A DNA stretch of 64,000 nucleotides. Origin: Nitrospirota bacterium. GTDB taxonomy: Bacteria > Nitrospirota > JACRHL01. Under the pieces are notes generated by a model that searched no databases, was not told where the DNA came from, and saw only the letters and a program-made list of their open reading frames with translations. The translations under genes were made by a program, and so were the position numbers. This document shows positions 61,149-64,000 of the stretch, piece by piece; the first letter of the stretch is position 1, and every line of letters begins with the position of its first letter. Where the stretch lies: contig JACRHL010000006.1 in assembly GCA_016212085.1 (NCBI GenBank), positions 62,001 to 126,000 on the forward strand, in the 5' to 3' direction.

Positions 61149-61571
61149 ATGACCAAGAAGTTCGCAATGGCCGCCCTGGCGGTCGCCCTTGTGATGTCCT
61201 CCGCCGCCGCCATGGCCGCCGAGAAGGACCCGATGGTGCCGCGCGCCCCGGCCGCCGCCAAGGCCGACAAGAACCCGGTGGCCTCCAGCGCCGACTCGGT
61301 TTCCACCGGTGAGGAGCTGTTCCAGGAGATCGGCTGCAACGGTTGCCACGGCGATGCCGGTGATGGCAACGGCCCGGCCGCCGCGGGCATGGACCCGTCG
61401 CCGCGTAACTTCACCAACGCGGCCTGGCAGGGCGCCCGCGCCGACGGCGAGCTCCGTCACACCATCTTCCACGGCTCCAATGGCACCGCCATGATCGCCA
61501 ACGAAGCCATGTTCGACGATCCGGCCGATGTGTGGCACGTGATCAACTACATCCGCTCCCTGAAGAAGTAA
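61149..61571 (+). CDS. Small monoheme cytochrome c, paralogue 1
   Basis: 140 residues with a signal peptide (AALAVALVMSSAAAMAAE, cleavage about 24). One haem c site CNGCH (C63-H67) is followed by GDAGDGNGPAAAGMDPSPRNFT, and a Met-containing region supplies the likely axial ligand. It ends VWHVINYIRSLKK, the typical cytochrome C-terminal helix. It is periplasmic. The core from the haem site on is closely related to paralogue 3, 730 bp downstream. ATG 61149 is favoured by AGAGGT 6 nt upstream. Confidence 0.9.
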   Translation: MTKKFAMAALAVALVMSSAAAMAAEKDPMVPRAPAAAKADKNPVASSADSVSTGEELFQEIGCNGCHGDAGDGNGPAAAGMDPSPRNFTNAAWQGARADGELRHTIFHGSNGTAMIANEAMFDDPADVWHVINYIRSLKK

Positions 61572-61610
61572 TCGCGCTTCATCCGGGCGGATGACCCGAA
61601 AGGGGATCCG

Positions 61611-62234
61611 ATGATCTTCCTGCGGGTGATCGCACTGTTGGCCCTCCTTCCCGGCATTTCCGCCGGGGAGGAGGGCCTTCCCGTTTCTCCGGCCGGGGCG
61701 CCGGCGGTGACCGCCGCCGAGGTGACCGCCGCCGAGGTGACCGCCGCGCCGCCCGTTGCCGGGCAGCCGGACGGGGCGGAGGCCACGGAAGCCGCCGCGC
61801 CGGCGCCACCACCCAAGCCGCAGGTGGACTGGTCCCAGGTGAAGAACCCCGTGGCGGCGGACGCGGCGTCGGTGGCCCGTGGCCAGGCGCTGTACGCCGG
61901 CAAGGGCATGTGCTCCATCTGCCACGGCGAGAAGGGGGACGGCTTCGGCCCCGTGCGCGGCCAGTTCAGCCCGTTTCCCAACGCGCTCATCGATCCCGCC
62001 TGGCACCAGCGCTTCAGCGACGGCCAATTGATGGGGGTGCTCACCGAGGGCAAGCTGGGCACCGGCATGGTGCCGTTCATCCCCGACTTCCTCACCGAGG
62101 ATGAGGGGTGGGACATCGTCAACTTCATCCGCACCCTGAACGGCCACACCACCGAGGCCTACGAGAAACACCAGGTCGAGTTGCGGAAGGAGGAGGAGCG
62201 CAAGCAGGAGGCGCTCAAGAAAGAGGCGTTTTGA
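61611..62234 (+). CDS. Monoheme cytochrome c with Ala/Pro-rich linker, paralogue 2
   Basis: 207 residues. The signal peptide is at 1-18 and a long Ala/Pro/Thr-rich linker at about 25-70, including a duplicated VTAAE segment. A haem c domain has CSICH (C101-H105), and a charged helical tail (EKHQVELRKEEERKQEALKKEAF) extends beyond the usual end. The flexible linker could tether the domain near a membrane partner. It lies 39 bp after paralogue 1 in the same operon. Confidence 0.88.
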   Translation: MIFLRVIALLALLPGISAGEEGLPVSPAGAPAVTAAEVTAAEVTAAPPVAGQPDGAEATEAAAPAPPPKPQVDWSQVKNPVAADAASVARGQALYAGKGMCSICHGEKGDGFGPVRGQFSPFPNALIDPAWHQRFSDGQLMGVLTEGKLGTGMVPFIPDFLTEDEGWDIVNFIRTLNGHTTEAYEKHQVELRKEEERKQEALKKEAF

Positions 62235-62299
62235 GGCGCCCCGGCGTCCGCCGGACGGGCGGGCCGGGCACCGGTTCTTGTTGGAGGAGTGCGGGTTTG

Positions 62300-62743
62300 A
62301 TGGGCGGGCGGCTGATAGCGGGAATGATGTCGGGGTGCATGGTGCTGGCGCTGACGGCGGCGGCCTGGGCCGAGGAGCGCGACCCGTTGCGCCCCCGTGT
62401 GCCCGAGGAGCGGCTGGCCGAGGCGCGGGCGCTCGACAACCCGATCGAGGCCACCCCCGCCTCCATCAACATCGGCAAGGGGGTGTTCCGGGGCCGTGGC
62501 TCGTGCAACGTGTGCCACGGCGAGGAGGGCCGGGGCGACGGCATCGGCGCCTCCGGGCTGGACCCCTCCCCGCGCGACCTCACCAGCGCCAGGTGGCAGG
62601 ATGCCCGCAGCGACGGCGAGCTGATGTGGGTGTTCCGCCACGGCAGCCCGGGCACGGCCATGATCACCGTGGTGCCGGGGCTGGTCACCGAGGAGCAGGC
62701 GTGGCACCTCGTCAATTACATCCGCAGCATCAAGGCCAACTGA
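62300..62743 (+). CDS. Small monoheme cytochrome c, paralogue 3
   Basis: 147 residues with a signal peptide (MVLALTAAAWAEE). The haem site is CNVCH (C69-H73), then GEEGRGDGIGASGLDPSPRDLT and GTAMI, ending AWHLVNYIRSIKAN. It is much closer to paralogue 1 than to paralogue 2. ATG 62300 follows GGAGGAG by about 10 nt. The three genes read as one operon, probably a set of periplasmic electron carriers for a respiratory or lithotrophic chain whose main enzymes are not here. Confidence 0.9.
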   Translation: MGGRLIAGMMSGCMVLALTAAAWAEERDPLRPRVPEERLAEARALDNPIEATPASINIGKGVFRGRGSCNVCHGEEGRGDGIGASGLDPSPRDLTSARWQDARSDGELMWVFRHGSPGTAMITVVPGLVTEEQAWHLVNYIRSIKAN

Positions 62744-62753
62744 CGCCCGCGCC

Positions 62754-63134
62754 GTGGGGTTCGAGCGCACCTTCGACGTCTACCGCCACCCCATCAAGGG
62801 CTATCAGGCGGTCAAGCGGGGCTTTTCCTGGCCCGCGTTCTTCTATTCGTTCATCTGGTCGTTGTTCAAGGGGTTGTGGGCGATCGCCTTCATGATCTTC
62901 CTGGCCGTCGTGGCGCTTGACGTGGTCGGTCACTCCCTGGCTGGCGCCGTGCCCGTAGCGGGGCTGGTGACCTGGCTGGCGCAAATGGGCGTGGCCATCT
63001 TCGTGGGCCGCAACGGCAATGGCTGGCGCCGTGAGGACATGCTCGGGAAGGGCTTCGTGCCGGTGGGGACGGTGCAGGCCGGGTCCCCCGCCAAGGCCGT
63101 GTCGCAGGTGGCGGCCGCCCCGCCCGAGGGCTAG
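62754..63134 (+). CDS. DUF2628 family small membrane protein
   Basis: 126 residues with two or three predicted spans (FFYSFIWSLFKGLWAIAFMIFLAVVAL region and AVPVAGLVTWLAQMGVAIFVG). The N-terminal segment RHPIKGYQAVKRGFSWPAFFY is the DUF2628 hallmark. Function unknown. The GTG start lies 10 bp after the third cytochrome gene, so it is probably the last gene of that operon. Its stop codon abuts the stop of the convergent permease gene with no bases between. Confidence 0.8.
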   Translation: MGFERTFDVYRHPIKGYQAVKRGFSWPAFFYSFIWSLFKGLWAIAFMIFLAVVALDVVGHSLAGAVPVAGLVTWLAQMGVAIFVGRNGNGWRREDMLGKGFVPVGTVQAGSPAKAVSQVAAAPPEG

Positions 63135-64000
63135 CTAGCGGCCGCGCAGCCTGGGATCGAGGGCGTCGCGCAGCCCTTCGCCCAGCAGGTTGTAGGCGAG
63201 CACGGTCACGAAGATGGCCAGGCCCGGAAACACCGCCAGCCACCAGGCGAAGGTGTTGCCCCGCGCCTCGTTCAAGATGGACCCCCAGGTCACCACGTCG
63301 GCGGGCACGCCGATCCCCAGAAAGCTCAAACTCGATTCCACCAGGATCGCCCCGGCGATGCCGAACACCACGCTCACGATGATGGGGCTCATGGCGTTGG
63401 GCAGGATGTGCAAAAACATTATCCGGGACGGGTGGGCGCCCAGGGCCAGGGCGGCGGTGACGTAGTCGATGCCGCGCAGCTTGATGAACTCGTTGCGGGT
63501 GAAGCGGGCGATGCCCACCCAGCCGGTGAGGCCGATCACCGCCATGATGTAGAAGATGCTGGGCTCCGCCACGAAGGCACTGATGGTGATGATCAAGAAG
63601 AAGGTGGGGATGGCCATCATGATCTCGAACAGGCGGTTCACCGTCAGGTCGGTGATGCCGCCGAAGAAGCCGGCAACCGCCCCCAGCACCACGCCGATCA
63701 CCGTGGCCAGCCCCACCGCCAGCACGCCGATGGTGAGGCTGATGCGCGCCCCGTGCACCATGCCCGCCAGGATGTCGCGCCCCAGCTTGTCGGTGCCCAG
63801 CAGGTGGTCGGCGGAGGGGGGGGCCAGGGGGTTTTTCAGGTCCACCCGGTTGGGGCGGTAGGGGACCGGGGCGAACACCGCGTCCGGCCCCGCCTGGTCC
63901 TTGAAATCCATGTTGAGCAGTTCGCGCGGCCACTGGGCCAGCCCCAGGTCCACCGCCATGCCGCGCACGGCGGGGAAGTAGCGCTCGCCCTGGAGGGTCA
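63135..64000 (-). CDS. Oligopeptide/dipeptide ABC transporter permease (OppC/DppC), 5' end outside window
   Basis: About 288 residues are visible and the frame is open to the window edge. It is a binding-protein-dependent transport permease: LLGTDKLGRDILAGMVHGARISL, several membrane spans, and the cytoplasmic coupling EAA-like loop (ALALGAHPSRIMFLHILPNAMSPIIV). The end is the OppC-type GLRDALDPRLRGR. The N-terminal region before the spans is longer than average, as in some OppC variants. Its partner OppB-type permease and binding protein would be expected just beyond 64000. Confidence 0.9.
   Translation of the reverse strand, partial: TLQGERYFPAVRGMAVDLGLAQWPRELLNMDFKDQAGPDAVFAPVPYRPNRVDLKNPLAPPSADHLLGTDKLGRDILAGMVHGARISLTIGVLAVGLATVIGVVLGAVAGFFGGITDLTVNRLFEIMMAIPTFFLIITISAFVAEPSIFYIMAVIGLTGWVGIARFTRNEFIKLRGIDYVTAALALGAHPSRIMFLHILPNAMSPIIVSVVFGIAGAILVESSLSFLGIGVPADVVTWGSILNEARGNTFAWWLAVFPGLAIFVTVLAYNLLGEGLRDALDPRLRGR

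Overview
The window is a very GC-rich stretch (most genes read as roughly 70% GC) from a Gram-negative bacterium. The envelope gene set supports this: Lnt, a periplasmic HtrA protease, c-type cytochromes, KtrAB and PilZ. It is probably a member of the Pseudomonadota, but I cannot assign a class. The RF2 gene lacks the usual frameshift and sits next to lnt, while the AddAB-like repair pair resembles genes of beta/gammaproteobacteria.

Layout. 1-4.6 kb: end of a sensor kinase, an oligopeptidase F, MoaB, a rhodanese and a glycosyltransferase. 4.6-18.9 kb: two tandem paralogous modules, each a small lipoprotein followed by a giant secreted thrombospondin-type-3 (TSP3) repeat protein (about 1837 and 2459 aa). 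Each module is preceded by a matching sigma-54-type promoter and a matching 20-bp inverted repeat. 19.1-23.5 kb: a surface-glycan-like group (sulfotransferase, radical SAM/SPASM enzyme, methyltransferase, flippase). 24-27.3 kb: a PstS-like protein, a PerR-type regulator divergent from a di-heme peroxidase with an operator at the shared promoter, and a small low-GC islet gene. 27.4-30.7 kb: nfi-htrA, and a divergent PP-loop tRNA-thiolation-like enzyme. 31-39 kb: a sensor kinase followed tightly by an AddB-like nuclease and an AddA/RecB-like helicase-nuclease. 39-42 kb: PilZ, DUF2784, a RelE/HigA-type toxin-antitoxin pair and an AT-rich orphan lipoprotein framed by inverted repeats. 42-48.9 kb: LOG-like protein, phosphohexomutase, two RNA methyltransferases, NAD synthetase and ferredoxin-NADP reductase. 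49-51.7 kb: hemE-hemN. 52-54.2 kb: an AT-rich reverse transcriptase with a structured 5' region, and an orphan HicB. 54.5-64 kb: a hypothetical gene, KtrAB, clpS, the DUF3105-lnt-prfB operon, three small monoheme cytochromes c with a DUF2628 membrane protein, and the start of an Opp/Dpp permease.

The most notable system is the 52.1-53.7 kb locus. It encodes a 439-aa reverse transcriptase with a YCDD active site, preceded by about 290 nt rich in hairpins. This matches the architecture of the anti-phage system DRT2 (UG2), in which the RT copies an upstream ncRNA into concatemeric cDNA that encodes a 'never-ending' protein. One complementary-strand frame is open across the whole candidate ncRNA. 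The second highlight is the duplicated lipoprotein/TSP3 module with conserved regulatory DNA.

Three dispersed repeat families mark the accessory regions: a MITE-like element with GGGCACCTCT ends (six copies), a multi-hairpin element (three copies, two in tandem), and a GTTGGGCTTC-type element that brackets the low-GC inserts. No rRNA, tRNA or CRISPR array was seen.
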